Source of the DNA: Acidovorax sp. FJL06
GTDB taxonomy: Bacteria; Pseudomonadota; Gammaproteobacteria; Burkholderiales; Burkholderiaceae_C
Assembly: GCF_003852545.1 (NCBI RefSeq)
Contig: NZ_QAJR01000027.1
Location: 45,138 to 86,903, forward strand
Reading direction: 5' to 3'
DNA: 41,766 nt
In this document: piece by piece, positions 7,087 through 14,529 of the stretch
How the letters are laid out: every line of letters begins with the position of its first letter
How positions within the stretch are numbered: the first letter of the stretch is position 1
The notes under the pieces: generated by a model
Seen by the model: only the letters and a program-made list of their open reading frames with translations
Databases searched by the model: none
Told to the model about the DNA's origin: nothing
Made by a program: the position numbers and the translations under genes

Positions 7087-8301
7087 ATGCTTCATTTCCG
7101 CGAGTTCCTCAAGTCCGGCCACGCGCCCACGCTGTGGTCGTCCTTTCTCTATTTCGGCTTCTCCTGCGCGGTCTGGGTCATCAACGGTGCCATGGCCCCG
7201 TTCATCCGCGAGAGCTTCCAGCTCACCCCCACGCAGATGGGCATGATGCTGTCCATCCCCATCTTTGCCGGTGCGCTCATGCGCTTTCCGCTGGGCATCC
7301 TGGCGCAGTACATCGGCCGCAAACGTGCCACGCTGGTCGAAATGGCGGGCATCTTTGTCGCCATGGGCTATGGCTACCTGTTCGTGCACACCTACAACGA
7401 CCTGCTGGCCATGGGCCTCCTGCTGGGCGTGGCCGGGGCCAGCTTTGGCGTAGCGCTGTCGCTGGGCTCGGGCTCGTTCCCGCCGCGCTACAAGGGCCTG
7501 GCCATGGGCATCGTGGGCGCTGGCAACGTGGGCACGGCCGTGGCCGCCCTGCTGGCCCCGGCGCTGGCCCAGAAGTTCGGCTGGCAGGCCGTGTATGGCT
7601 TTGCCGCCGTGAGCGTGGCCGTGCCCGCCATCGTGATGGCGGTGTACGCCCAGGAGCCGCCCGACCTGGCGGCCCATTCGAGCTTTCGCGAGCACATTGC
7701 CTGCCTGTTTGAAAAAGACGGCTGGGCGTTCAGCCTGATCTACGCCGTGACCTTTGGCGGCTTCATCGGCCTCACCACCTTTTTGCCCAGCTATTTTTAT
7801 GACCAGTTCAACGTGAGCAAGGTGCAGGCGGGCCAGCTCACGATGATGGCGGCCTTTCTGGGTGCGGCGCTGCGCGTGTTTGGCGGCTGGCTGTCGGACC
7901 ACTGGGGCGGCGTGAACACGCTCACCGGCGTGCTGGCCATCACGGCCGTGAGCATGGTGCTGTGCGGCCTGGCCGAGAACTCGCTGCCCATCACCATGCT
8001 GCTGTTCCTGGTGTGCTTTGCAGCCCTGGGCGCGGGCAATGGCGCGCTGTTCCAGCTGGTGCCCCTGCGCTGGCCGCTGACCACGGCCGTGGCCGGCTCG
8101 ATGATTGGCGAGATCGGCGCCCTGGGCGGCGGCTTCATCCCCAACGGCATGGGCATCTCGCGCCAGTACACCGGCACCTACCTGTGGGGCTTTGTGGGCA
8201 TCGCGGTGTGCGCGCTGGCCATGCTGGTGCTGCTGCGCGTGATGCAGATCCGCTGGACGCGGACATGGGCAGAAAAGGGCGGTCGGGCACGCAGTGCCTG
8301 A
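7087..8301 (+). CDS. narK: NarK-family nitrate/nitrite transporter (MFS)
   Basis: This inner-membrane major-facilitator protein imports nitrate (and/or exchanges nitrite) for the assimilatory reductases encoded downstream. The 404-aa product has 12 hydrophobic segments. Both nitrate-signature glycine-rich motifs of the NNP family are visible: GAGNVGTAVAALLAP at about residues 145-159 and GAGNGALFQLVPLRWP at about 315-330. The MFS loop motif GILAQYIGRKRA is at about 75-86. The ATG at 7087 gives the normal N-terminus (LHFREFLKSGHAPTLWSSF); longer in-frame starts would lie inside the leader terminator. No strong ribosome site is visible. Expression is predicted to be controlled by the sigma-54 promoter and the attenuator upstream. 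Confidence 0.93.
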   Translation: MLHFREFLKSGHAPTLWSSFLYFGFSCAVWVINGAMAPFIRESFQLTPTQMGMMLSIPIFAGALMRFPLGILAQYIGRKRATLVEMAGIFVAMGYGYLFVHTYNDLLAMGLLLGVAGASFGVALSLGSGSFPPRYKGLAMGIVGAGNVGTAVAALLAPALAQKFGWQAVYGFAAVSVAVPAIVMAVYAQEPPDLAAHSSFREHIACLFEKDGWAFSLIYAVTFGGFIGLTTFLPSYFYDQFNVSKVQAGQLTMMAAFLGAALRVFGGWLSDHWGGVNTLTGVLAITAVSMVLCGLAENSLPITMLLFLVCFAALGAGNGALFQLVPLRWPLTTAVAGSMIGEIGALGGGFIPNGMGISRQYTGTYLWGFVGIAVCALAMLVLLRVMQIRWTRTWAEKGGRARSA

Positions 8302-8357
8302 GCTGGCGCAGCCAGCCAATGCGCAGCATTGCCCGCACTTTCGCTAGAAGGGTGGAC

Positions 8358-8397
8358 GTGCGCGCAGCGCGTGAACGGCGTAGCCGTTAAGGCGCAC
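8358..8397. terminator. Nested stem-loop after the nitrate transporter gene
   Basis: An inner hairpin AACGGC-gta-GCCGTT (8374-8388) lies within an outer pair GTGCGC/GCGCAC (8358-8363 and 8392-8397). There is no T-run. It may end or stabilise the transporter transcript. Confidence 0.35.
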
Positions 8398-8426
8398 AGC
8401 GCCTTTCCATCTTTCGCATCTCCCAA

Positions 8427-8486
8427 CCGTTCAGGCTGAGCCTGTCGAAGCCTAGCACCGGGCTTCGACAGGCTCAGCCCGAACGG
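8427..8486. repeat. REP-like inverted pair between convergent genes
   Basis: Two 26-base arms (8427-8452 and 8461-8486), each with the core GGCTGAGCCTGTCGAAG, face each other across an 8-base loop and differ at a single position. The pair lies between the converging transporter and kinase/phosphatase genes and could form a long hairpin in both transcripts. This core sequence is one I associate with dispersed repeats in several proteobacteria. Confidence 0.75.
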
Positions 8487-8577
8487 TGGGTCGATATTCA
8501 AAAGGAAAACAGGCCTCTGCGCTGATCCAACAAGCGCAAGCAGCTATTCTTTTAGGAGTAACTCCAACGCCCCACCC

Positions 8578-10338
8578 CTACCGCGGCAAAAACAGCAGCC
8601 AGTAAATCAGCAGCAGGTTCACCAGCACACTCACGGCCAGTGCGATCTTCCACAGGGCCGTGGCGTCGCGCTGCATCAGCGGCTGCGGGCCGGGGGCTGA
8701 CAGGGGGCGGGACGCGCCACGCTCCAGCGCCAGCAGCAGCTCCTCGGCCGTTTCAAAGCGCTGTGCGCGCTGGCGCGCCACGGCCTTCAGGGCGATCTGG
8801 TCCAGCCAGATGGGCACGCCGGGGTTGTGGCGGCTGGGGGGCAGCGGGTCGCGGTGGTAGCGACCCAACTGGTACTGCACCACCTCGCCATAGGGCAGGC
8901 GCCCCTGGCTCAGCAGCTGGTAAAGCGTGACGCCCAGCGCAAACAGGTCGCTGCGCGCATCGGGCAACTGCCCCTCGGTGTCGCCGCTTTTTTCGTAGCC
9001 CGGCCATTGCTCGGGGTTCATGTAGCTGGGGGTTCCCGCGTGCAGCTGGCGCGTGGCCTCAGGTTCGCGGCCGGACAGGGCCACGCCCAGGTCCAGCACG
9101 CGCAGCACGCCATCGTCGCCCAGGTGCAGGTTGTCGGGCTTGATGTCGCGGTGCACCACCCCCTGGCGGTGCAACCAGCCCAGCACCTGCGCCGCCTGCA
9201 TCACCACGGCCACGGCCTGGGTCACGCCCAGGTGCTGGCGGCTGCGCAGGCGCAGGCCCAGGGTGGCGCCCGCGTGCCAGTCGTACAGCAGGTAGAACGC
9301 GCTGGCGCCCTCGCCTTCCTGCCCTTCGCCCACAGGCCAGGTGTTGAGCCGCGCCAGGTGGGCGGCGGCCTGGCCCGACTGCATGCGCCGCGCCACCCAG
9401 GCCTCGTGCGCCAGCGTGGCGCGCTCCTCGGCATCGTGCGCGCGCGTGGGCAGCAGGGTCTTGAGGGCATAGAGGCGCTGCGTGGCCGGGTCGCGCACCT
9501 GGTAAATGCGGTGGATGCCGCTGTCGGCCACCAGGGCCGTCACCACCAGGCCATCGACCGGGTCGCCCACCTTGAGCAGGGGCAGCACGGGCAGGTCCTG
9601 CGCGCGGCGGGATTCGTCCTGCAGCGTGGCCTCCAGCGCGCCCTGCACGCGCACCACCAGCGCCGTCACGTTGTCGCTGCTGCCCCGGCGCAGCGCGGCC
9701 TGCACCAGCTCGTCGCTGAGCGCCTGCGCCGCCACGCCCTCCTGGCGCAGCAATTGCCGCAGCTCGCGCTCGGGCAGGCTGCCATGTACGCCGTCGGACA
9801 GCAGCACGAACAGATCGCCGCTGTGCAGCTCGCCCTGGCTGTAGTCCACCACCACATGGTCATCGAGCCCCATGGCGCGGGTGAGCTGGTGCGCAAAGTC
9901 CCGCTGCGCCATCACATGGTCGGCCGTGAGCTGCTGCAGGCGCCCGCCGCGCAGCAGGTAGGCGCGGGTATCGCCCACATGGGCCAGCGTGTACGACTGG
10001 CCGCGCAGCACCAGCGCGGTGAGCGTGGTCAGGCCCACGGCGGGCTGGCGGCGCCGGTTCATGGACGCGAGCCAGCCGTTGTGCGCGCTGAGGATGCGGT
10101 CCAGCGCCACGGTGGTGTCCCAGGTCTCGGGGGTGGCGAAGTAGTCGCCCACCAAGGTGCTCACCGTGGTCTGGGCGGCCTCGCGGCCCTTGCCGCCCGT
10201 GCTCACGCCATCGGCAATGGCGGCGATGGCGCCGCGCTCACGGTCGCGCCCCTGCCCCACCACCAGGGCGGCAAAGTCCTCGTTCACCTCATTGCGGCCG
10301 GCCAGCGAGGCCTGGCCCACATCCAGTTCAAAGCTCAT
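8578..10338 (-). CDS. Bifunctional PP2C-type phosphatase / Ser-Thr protein kinase with C-terminal membrane anchor
   Basis: This is a fusion of opposing signalling enzymes. Residues 1 to about 235 form a PPM/PP2C phosphatase with the metal-binding motifs NEDFAA, ADGVSTGGKG, HVGDTRAYLL, LSDGVHGSL and SSDNVTALVV. Residues about 265-535 form a Hanks-type kinase: YALK lysine near 293, HRDIKPDN with the catalytic Asp near 398, DLG in place of DFG near 416, and GTPSYMNPEQ. The glycine-rich loop is degenerate (VADSGIHRIYQV). A hydrophobic segment, about 560-583, ends the 586-aa protein, so both domains are cytoplasmic on a tail anchor. The ATG at 10338 follows GGAG by 7 bases. It is divergent from nirB and convergent with narK; the same kind of gene sits in the nitrate-assimilation cluster of Pseudomonas aeruginosa (PA1782 region, from memory). 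Its substrate is unknown. Confidence 0.9.
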   Translation of the reverse strand: MSFELDVGQASLAGRNEVNEDFAALVVGQGRDRERGAIAAIADGVSTGGKGREAAQTTVSTLVGDYFATPETWDTTVALDRILSAHNGWLASMNRRRQPAVGLTTLTALVLRGQSYTLAHVGDTRAYLLRGGRLQQLTADHVMAQRDFAHQLTRAMGLDDHVVVDYSQGELHSGDLFVLLSDGVHGSLPERELRQLLRQEGVAAQALSDELVQAALRRGSSDNVTALVVRVQGALEATLQDESRRAQDLPVLPLLKVGDPVDGLVVTALVADSGIHRIYQVRDPATQRLYALKTLLPTRAHDAEERATLAHEAWVARRMQSGQAAAHLARLNTWPVGEGQEGEGASAFYLLYDWHAGATLGLRLRSRQHLGVTQAVAVVMQAAQVLGWLHRQGVVHRDIKPDNLHLGDDGVLRVLDLGVALSGREPEATRQLHAGTPSYMNPEQWPGYEKSGDTEGQLPDARSDLFALGVTLYQLLSQGRLPYGEVVQYQLGRYHRDPLPPSRHNPGVPIWLDQIALKAVARQRAQRFETAEELLLALERGASRPLSAPGPQPLMQRDATALWKIALAVSVLVNLLLIYWLLFLPR

Positions 10339-10470
10339 GCACCAGCTCCATGCAGGTTTTGTGCCCAAGGTGGTGCATGCCGGGGCGCGCCCGTCCACCC
10401 ACCCCGGCGCCCTCGGCGGCCCCCGCCCCGGCCCGCGCCCCGGGGCCACCCCAGATCAGTGCACAGCATC

Positions 10471-10487
10471 TGGCACGGCCATTGCTT
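10471..10487 (+). promoter_or_regulatory. Sigma-54 promoter of the nirB operon
   Basis: TGGCACGGCCATTGCTT is a full match to the -24/-12 consensus and differs from the transporter promoter at 6887 by a single base in the spacer. Transcription should start near 10497, about 160 bases before nirB. Confidence 0.88.
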
Positions 10488-10496
10488 AACAAAGGC

Positions 10497-10617
10497 AAGG
10501 GCCGGGCAGGCCCACGCAATTCAGCAGTGCAACGGCGCACGGAGGAGTTGCACGGACGAAGGCGTCCCCACATGCGGTTTCGAGACCTCGGAGCAGCATC
10601 GTGTGGACGCCTTTTTT
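10497..10617 (+). promoter_or_regulatory. Attenuator leader of the nirB operon (candidate ANTAR-responsive RNA)
   Basis: The leader carries hairpin 1, GTGC-[AACGGC]-GCAC (10527-10540, loop with A1 and G4), then hairpin 2, GGAC-[GAAGGC]-GTCC (10554-10567, loop with G4 only). It ends in an intrinsic terminator with arms at 10561-10571 and 10601-10611 and a T6 run at 10612-10617. Hairpin 2 overlaps the 5' arm of the terminator, so stabilising it would cause read-through. This is the two-hexaloop antitermination layout of NasR/NasT-controlled leaders. The transporter leader shares TGCAACGGCG. No ANTAR protein gene lies in the window. Confidence 0.65.
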
Positions 10618-10658
10618 GTTTTGCGCATCGCCCCGGCGATGGAACCGATGGAGTCATG

Positions 10659-13103
10659 ATGAAAAAGCTCAAACTGGTGATGGTGGGAAACGGCATGGCC
10701 GGTGTGCGCACGCTGGAAGAGCTGCTCAAGATCGCCCCCGATCTGTATGACATCACGGTGTTCGGTGCCGAGCCCCACCCCAACTACAACCGCATTCTGC
10801 TGTCCCCGGTGCTGGCGGGCGAGCAGACCATCGACGAGATCATCCTCAACGACTGGTCGTGGTATGCCGACAACCACATCACGCTGCACACCGGCTTCAC
10901 CGTGACCGACGTGGACCGCGTGCGCCGCGTGGTGCGCGCCACCGGCAAAGACGGCGATGTGATCACCGCCGAATACGACCGCCTCATCATGGCCACGGGC
11001 TCCAACCCGTTCATCCTGCCGATCCCCGGCAAAGACCTGAAGGGCGTGCTGGCCTACCGCGACATTGCCGACACCCAGGCCATGATCGACGCGGCCGCCA
11101 CGTACAAGCATGCCGTGGTCATCGGCGGCGGCCTGCTGGGCCTGGAGGCCGCCAACGGCCTCATGAAGCGCGGCATGCAGGTCACCGTGGTGCATGTGGG
11201 CGACTGGCTCATGGAGCGCCAGCTCGACGACGTGGCCGGCAAGATGCTGGAGAAGTCGCTGCAGGAGCGCGGCATGCAGTTCCTCATGGGCGCGCAGACG
11301 CAGGAGCTGGTGGGCAATGCCGACGGCCGCGTGGCCAGCGTGAAGTTCAAGGACGGCACCCAGGTGCCTGCCGACCTGGTGGTGATGGCCGTGGGCATCC
11401 GCCCCAACACGCAGCTCGCCGAAAAAATGCGCCTGCACGTGAACCGGGGCATTGTGGTCAGCGACACGCTGCAGACCACCACCGACGCCCGCATCTACGC
11501 CGTGGGCGAATGCGCCGCGCACCGGGGCATTGCCTATGGCCTGGTGGCCCCGCTGTTCGAGCAGGGCAAGGTGCTGGCCAACCATTTGGCCGAGTTCGGC
11601 ATCGGCCGCTACCAGGGCTCGCTCACCTCCACCAAGCTCAAGGTCACGGGCATCGACCTGTTCTCGGCCGGCGACTTCCAGGGCGGCGAGGGCACCGAAG
11701 AAATCGTGATGAGCGACCCCTTTGGCGGCGTGTACAAGAAGCTGGTACTCAAGGACGACAAGCTGGTGGGCGCCTGCCTGTATGGCGACACGGTGGACGG
11801 CAGCTGGTACTTCAAGCTGCTGCGCGATGGCCGCAGCGTGACCGACCTGCGCGACAAGCTCATGTTCGGCGAATCGCACCTGGGCGACACGGGCCACCAG
11901 GGCCAGAGCAAGGCTGCCGCCATGGAAGACAGCGACGAGGTCTGCGGCTGCAACGGCGTGACCAAGGGCGCGATCTGCAAGGCCATCAAGGACAAGGGCC
12001 TGTTCACGCTCGACGAAGTGCGCAAGCACACCAAGGCCAGCGCCAGCTGCGGCTCGTGCACCGGGCTGGTGGAGCAGATCATCATGTTCACGGCGGGCGG
12101 CGACTACAGCGCCACGCCCAAGACCAAGCCCATGTGCGGCTGCACCGACCACGGCCACCAGGCCGTGCGCGACGCGATCCGCGGCAGCAAGCTGGTCAGC
12201 ATTGCCGAGGTGTTCAAGTTCATGGAATGGAAGACGCCCAATGGCTGCGCCACCTGCCGCCCGGCCGTCAACTACTACCTCATCAGCACCTGGCCCAAGG
12301 AGGCCCGGGACGACCCGCAAAGCCGCTTCATCAACGAACGCAGCCACGCCAACATCCAGAAGGACGGCACCTACAGCGTCATTCCGCGCATGTGGGGCGG
12401 CGAGACCACGGCCGACGAGCTGCGCCGCATTGCCGACGTGGTGGACAAGTACAAGATCCCCACCGTCAAGGTCACGGGCGGCCAGCGCATCGACCTCTTG
12501 GGCGTGAAGAAGGAAGACCTGGTCAATGTCTGGAAGGACATCGGCATGCCCAGCGGCCACGCCTATGCCAAGGCCCTGCGCACCGTCAAAACCTGCGTGG
12601 GCAGCGAGTGGTGCCGCATGGGCACCCAAGACAGCACGCAGATGGGCAAGGACCTGGAAAAAGCCATGTGGCGCATGTACGCGCCGCACAAGGTGAAGTT
12701 TGCCGTGAGCGGCTGCCCGCGCAACTGCGCCGAAGCCGGCATCAAGGACGTGGGCATCATCGGCGTGGACAGCGGCTGGGAGATGTACGTGGCCGGCAAC
12801 GGCGGCATCAAGACCGAAGTGGCGCACTTCTTCACCAAGCTGAAAACCGCCGAGGAAGTGCTGGAGTACACCGGCGCGTTCTGCGAGCTGTACCGCCAGG
12901 AGGGCTGGTACCTGGAGCGCACCGTGCACTACGTGGACCGCGTGGGCCTCGATTACGTGAAAAAGCGCATCCTCGACGACCACGCAGGCCGCAAGGCGCT
13001 GTGGGAGCAGCTGCAGTTTGCGCTGGATGGCGAGCCCGATCCCTGGTTCGAATTCGACAAGGCGGCCGTGGACACGCGCCAGTTTGCGCCCCTGGGCGCC
13101 TGA
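10659..13103 (+). CDS. nirB: Assimilatory nitrite reductase [NAD(P)H], large subunit
   Basis: This cytoplasmic enzyme reduces nitrite to ammonium with six electrons from NAD(P)H. The 814-aa product has an N-terminal FAD/NAD(P) disulfide-reductase fold (VMVGNGMAGVRTLEEL at the start, VVIGGGLLGLEAA at about 155), a first BFD-type [2Fe-2S] domain (CGCNG near 428 and CGSC near 463), a second BFD-like Cys set (CGC near 491, GCATC near 530), and a C-terminal sulfite/nitrite-reductase domain with the [4Fe-4S]-siroheme ligands C646-x5-C652 and C686-x3-C690. The second of two adjacent ATGs is chosen since GGAG lies 5 bases before it. It opens an operon with a P-box protein, nirD, nasA, ybiB and cobA. 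Predicted regulation: RpoN promoter plus transcript attenuation. Confidence 0.96.
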   Translation: MKKLKLVMVGNGMAGVRTLEELLKIAPDLYDITVFGAEPHPNYNRILLSPVLAGEQTIDEIILNDWSWYADNHITLHTGFTVTDVDRVRRVVRATGKDGDVITAEYDRLIMATGSNPFILPIPGKDLKGVLAYRDIADTQAMIDAAATYKHAVVIGGGLLGLEAANGLMKRGMQVTVVHVGDWLMERQLDDVAGKMLEKSLQERGMQFLMGAQTQELVGNADGRVASVKFKDGTQVPADLVVMAVGIRPNTQLAEKMRLHVNRGIVVSDTLQTTTDARIYAVGECAAHRGIAYGLVAPLFEQGKVLANHLAEFGIGRYQGSLTSTKLKVTGIDLFSAGDFQGGEGTEEIVMSDPFGGVYKKLVLKDDKLVGACLYGDTVDGSWYFKLLRDGRSVTDLRDKLMFGESHLGDTGHQGQSKAAAMEDSDEVCGCNGVTKGAICKAIKDKGLFTLDEVRKHTKASASCGSCTGLVEQIIMFTAGGDYSATPKTKPMCGCTDHGHQAVRDAIRGSKLVSIAEVFKFMEWKTPNGCATCRPAVNYYLISTWPKEARDDPQSRFINERSHANIQKDGTYSVIPRMWGGETTADELRRIADVVDKYKIPTVKVTGGQRIDLLGVKKEDLVNVWKDIGMPSGHAYAKALRTVKTCVGSEWCRMGTQDSTQMGKDLEKAMWRMYAPHKVKFAVSGCPRNCAEAGIKDVGIIGVDSGWEMYVAGNGGIKTEVAHFFTKLKTAEEVLEYTGAFCELYRQEGWYLERTVHYVDRVGLDYVKKRILDDHAGRKALWEQLQFALDGEPDPWFEFDKAAVDTRQFAPLGA

Positions 13104-13124
13104 CCGGAAAAGAAGGAACCCACC

Positions 13125-13937
13125 ATGCAACGCCGCACACTTCTGACTTCCGCCGGCTACACCACGGCCTGGGGCGCCCTGGGCCTTCTGGTCCCGGCCG
13201 GCAGGGCCCAGGCCGAGGTGGCCGACCTGAACGACGCCATCAACAAGGCCGGCCGCCAGCGCATGCTGAGCCAGCGCATGGGCAAGGCCTGGCTGGCCCT
13301 GGCCCACAAGGCCGACACCCCAGCGGCGCGCGCCGTGCTGGACCAGTCCCTGGCCCTGTTCGAGCGCCAGCTGGGCGAATTGAAGGCCTATGCCCCCTCG
13401 CCCGCCATCCGCGACACCTATGTGAAGCTCGAAGGCGCCTGGGCCGACCACAAGGCCACGCTGACAGGCGCCACGCCCTCGCGCGATGGTGTGGCCGCGC
13501 TGCTGCAGGCCGATGCCAAGGTGCTGGCCCTGGCCCACCAGGGCACGTCGCAGTACGAGGTGGCCCTGGGCAAACCCGTGGGTTACCTCGTGAACGTGGC
13601 CGGGCGCCAGCGCATGCTGAGCCAGCGCATGGCCAAGTTCTGCCTGTCGGCCATGCTGGGGGTGGACACCGCCGCCGCCACCACCGAGATCGCCAAGGCC
13701 CGCGACGAATTCCTGAAAGCCACCGAGCTGCTGCGCAACGCCCCCCAGGCCACCGCGCGCATCCGCCAGGAGCTGCTGCTGGCAGACGGCCAGTGGGTGT
13801 TCTTCGACGCCGCCTTGCAGCGACTGGGCAACGCCAGCAACACCTTCCGCCAGGTGTCTGAAGTGTTCGTGAGCAGCGAAAACCTGCTGGCCAGCATGGA
13901 CCGCGTGACCGGCATGTATGCCGCGCTCGGCACCTAA
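13125..13937 (+). CDS. Exported protein with two PilJ-N / NarX-like P-box domains
   Basis: The function is not established. The 270-aa product starts with a signal peptide that has a twin-arginine look (QRRTLLTSAG..., cleavage likely after RAQA). The mature part is two repeats of the type IV pilus methyl-accepting transducer N-terminal domain (PilJ-N). Each begins with the motif AGRQRMLSQRM, at about residues 42-52 and 160-170. The first is preceded by DAINK and closely resembles the nitrate-binding P-box of NarX/NarQ (DA..INKAG..RMQSYRL). There is no membrane segment or signalling domain after it, so it is a free periplasmic two-domain protein. It lies 21 bases after nirB and before nirD. 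I infer a nitrate or nitrite binding protein feeding a sensor or transporter. Each domain should be a four-helix bundle. Confidence 0.8.
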   Translation: MQRRTLLTSAGYTTAWGALGLLVPAGRAQAEVADLNDAINKAGRQRMLSQRMGKAWLALAHKADTPAARAVLDQSLALFERQLGELKAYAPSPAIRDTYVKLEGAWADHKATLTGATPSRDGVAALLQADAKVLALAHQGTSQYEVALGKPVGYLVNVAGRQRMLSQRMAKFCLSAMLGVDTAAATTEIAKARDEFLKATELLRNAPQATARIRQELLLADGQWVFFDAALQRLGNASNTFRQVSEVFVSSENLLASMDRVTGMYAALGT

Positions 13938-14012
13938 GCATCTGCCACCCACTGCAACAGGCCGCCACCGAGTCCGCCCCACGCCACCACAAAAATCCCA
14001 AGGACCATCCCC

Positions 14013-14414
14013 ATGACCACGACCCACCCCGCCCCCGATTGGAAGCTCATCTGCAGCGTGGACGACATCCCCGTGCTGGGCTCGCGCCGCGTGGCGCGCC
14101 CAGCAGGGCTGGACGTGGCGGTGTTCCGCAACGATGCCGGCGGCGTGTTTGCGCTGCTGGACCGCTGCCCCCACAAGGGCGGCCCGCTGTCGCAAGGCAT
14201 CGTTTTCGGCACACAGGTGGCCTGCCCCCTGCACAACTGGACCATCGGGCTGTGCGATGGGCAGGCATCCGCCCCCGACGAGGGCTGCACCCCCAAGTTT
14301 GCGGTGAAGGTGGAGAACGGCGCGGTCTACCTGGACACCCACGAACTCGCCACGCTGGCCACCGACCTCGCCCGCCCCGTCGCGGGGCCTGCCCGGCGGG
14401 CAAGCCCCGCGTGA
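14013..14414 (+). CDS. nirD: Nitrite reductase small subunit (Rieske-type)
   Basis: This small partner of NirB is a Rieske-fold protein. The 133-aa product shows intact [2Fe-2S] Rieske ligands, C52-x-H54 (RCPHKGG) and C71-x2-H74 (CPLHNW), which some enterobacterial NirD proteins lack. Length is usual apart from a slightly extended Ala/Pro-rich tail. It follows the P-box gene by 75 bases, so the normal nirB-nirD pair is split by an inserted gene. Confidence 0.95.
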   Translation: MTTTHPAPDWKLICSVDDIPVLGSRRVARPAGLDVAVFRNDAGGVFALLDRCPHKGGPLSQGIVFGTQVACPLHNWTIGLCDGQASAPDEGCTPKFAVKVENGAVYLDTHELATLATDLARPVAGPARRASPA

Positions 14415-14529
14415 ACGGCGGCATGCCCCGGCCACGCCACCACCGATAGCGCTACAAAATCAGTAGCGCATTGCGCACAGCAGACAAGCGCTTGCGCCCC
14501 ACAAAGATCCCATACCCAGGTCCACCGCC

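Noticed and set aside
10361-10470. NtrC enhancer sites upstream of the nirB promoter
   Set aside because: GGTGCA half-sites occur (for example near 10370), but I could not align a full two-half site with the right spacing, so none is claimed.
10521-14435. A 1304-codon open frame on the minus strand opposite nirB, the P-box gene and nirD
   Set aside because: Its translation is low-complexity (His, Ala, Gly, Gln rich) with no domain, as expected on the strand opposite GC-rich genes; the plus strand encodes well-known proteins.
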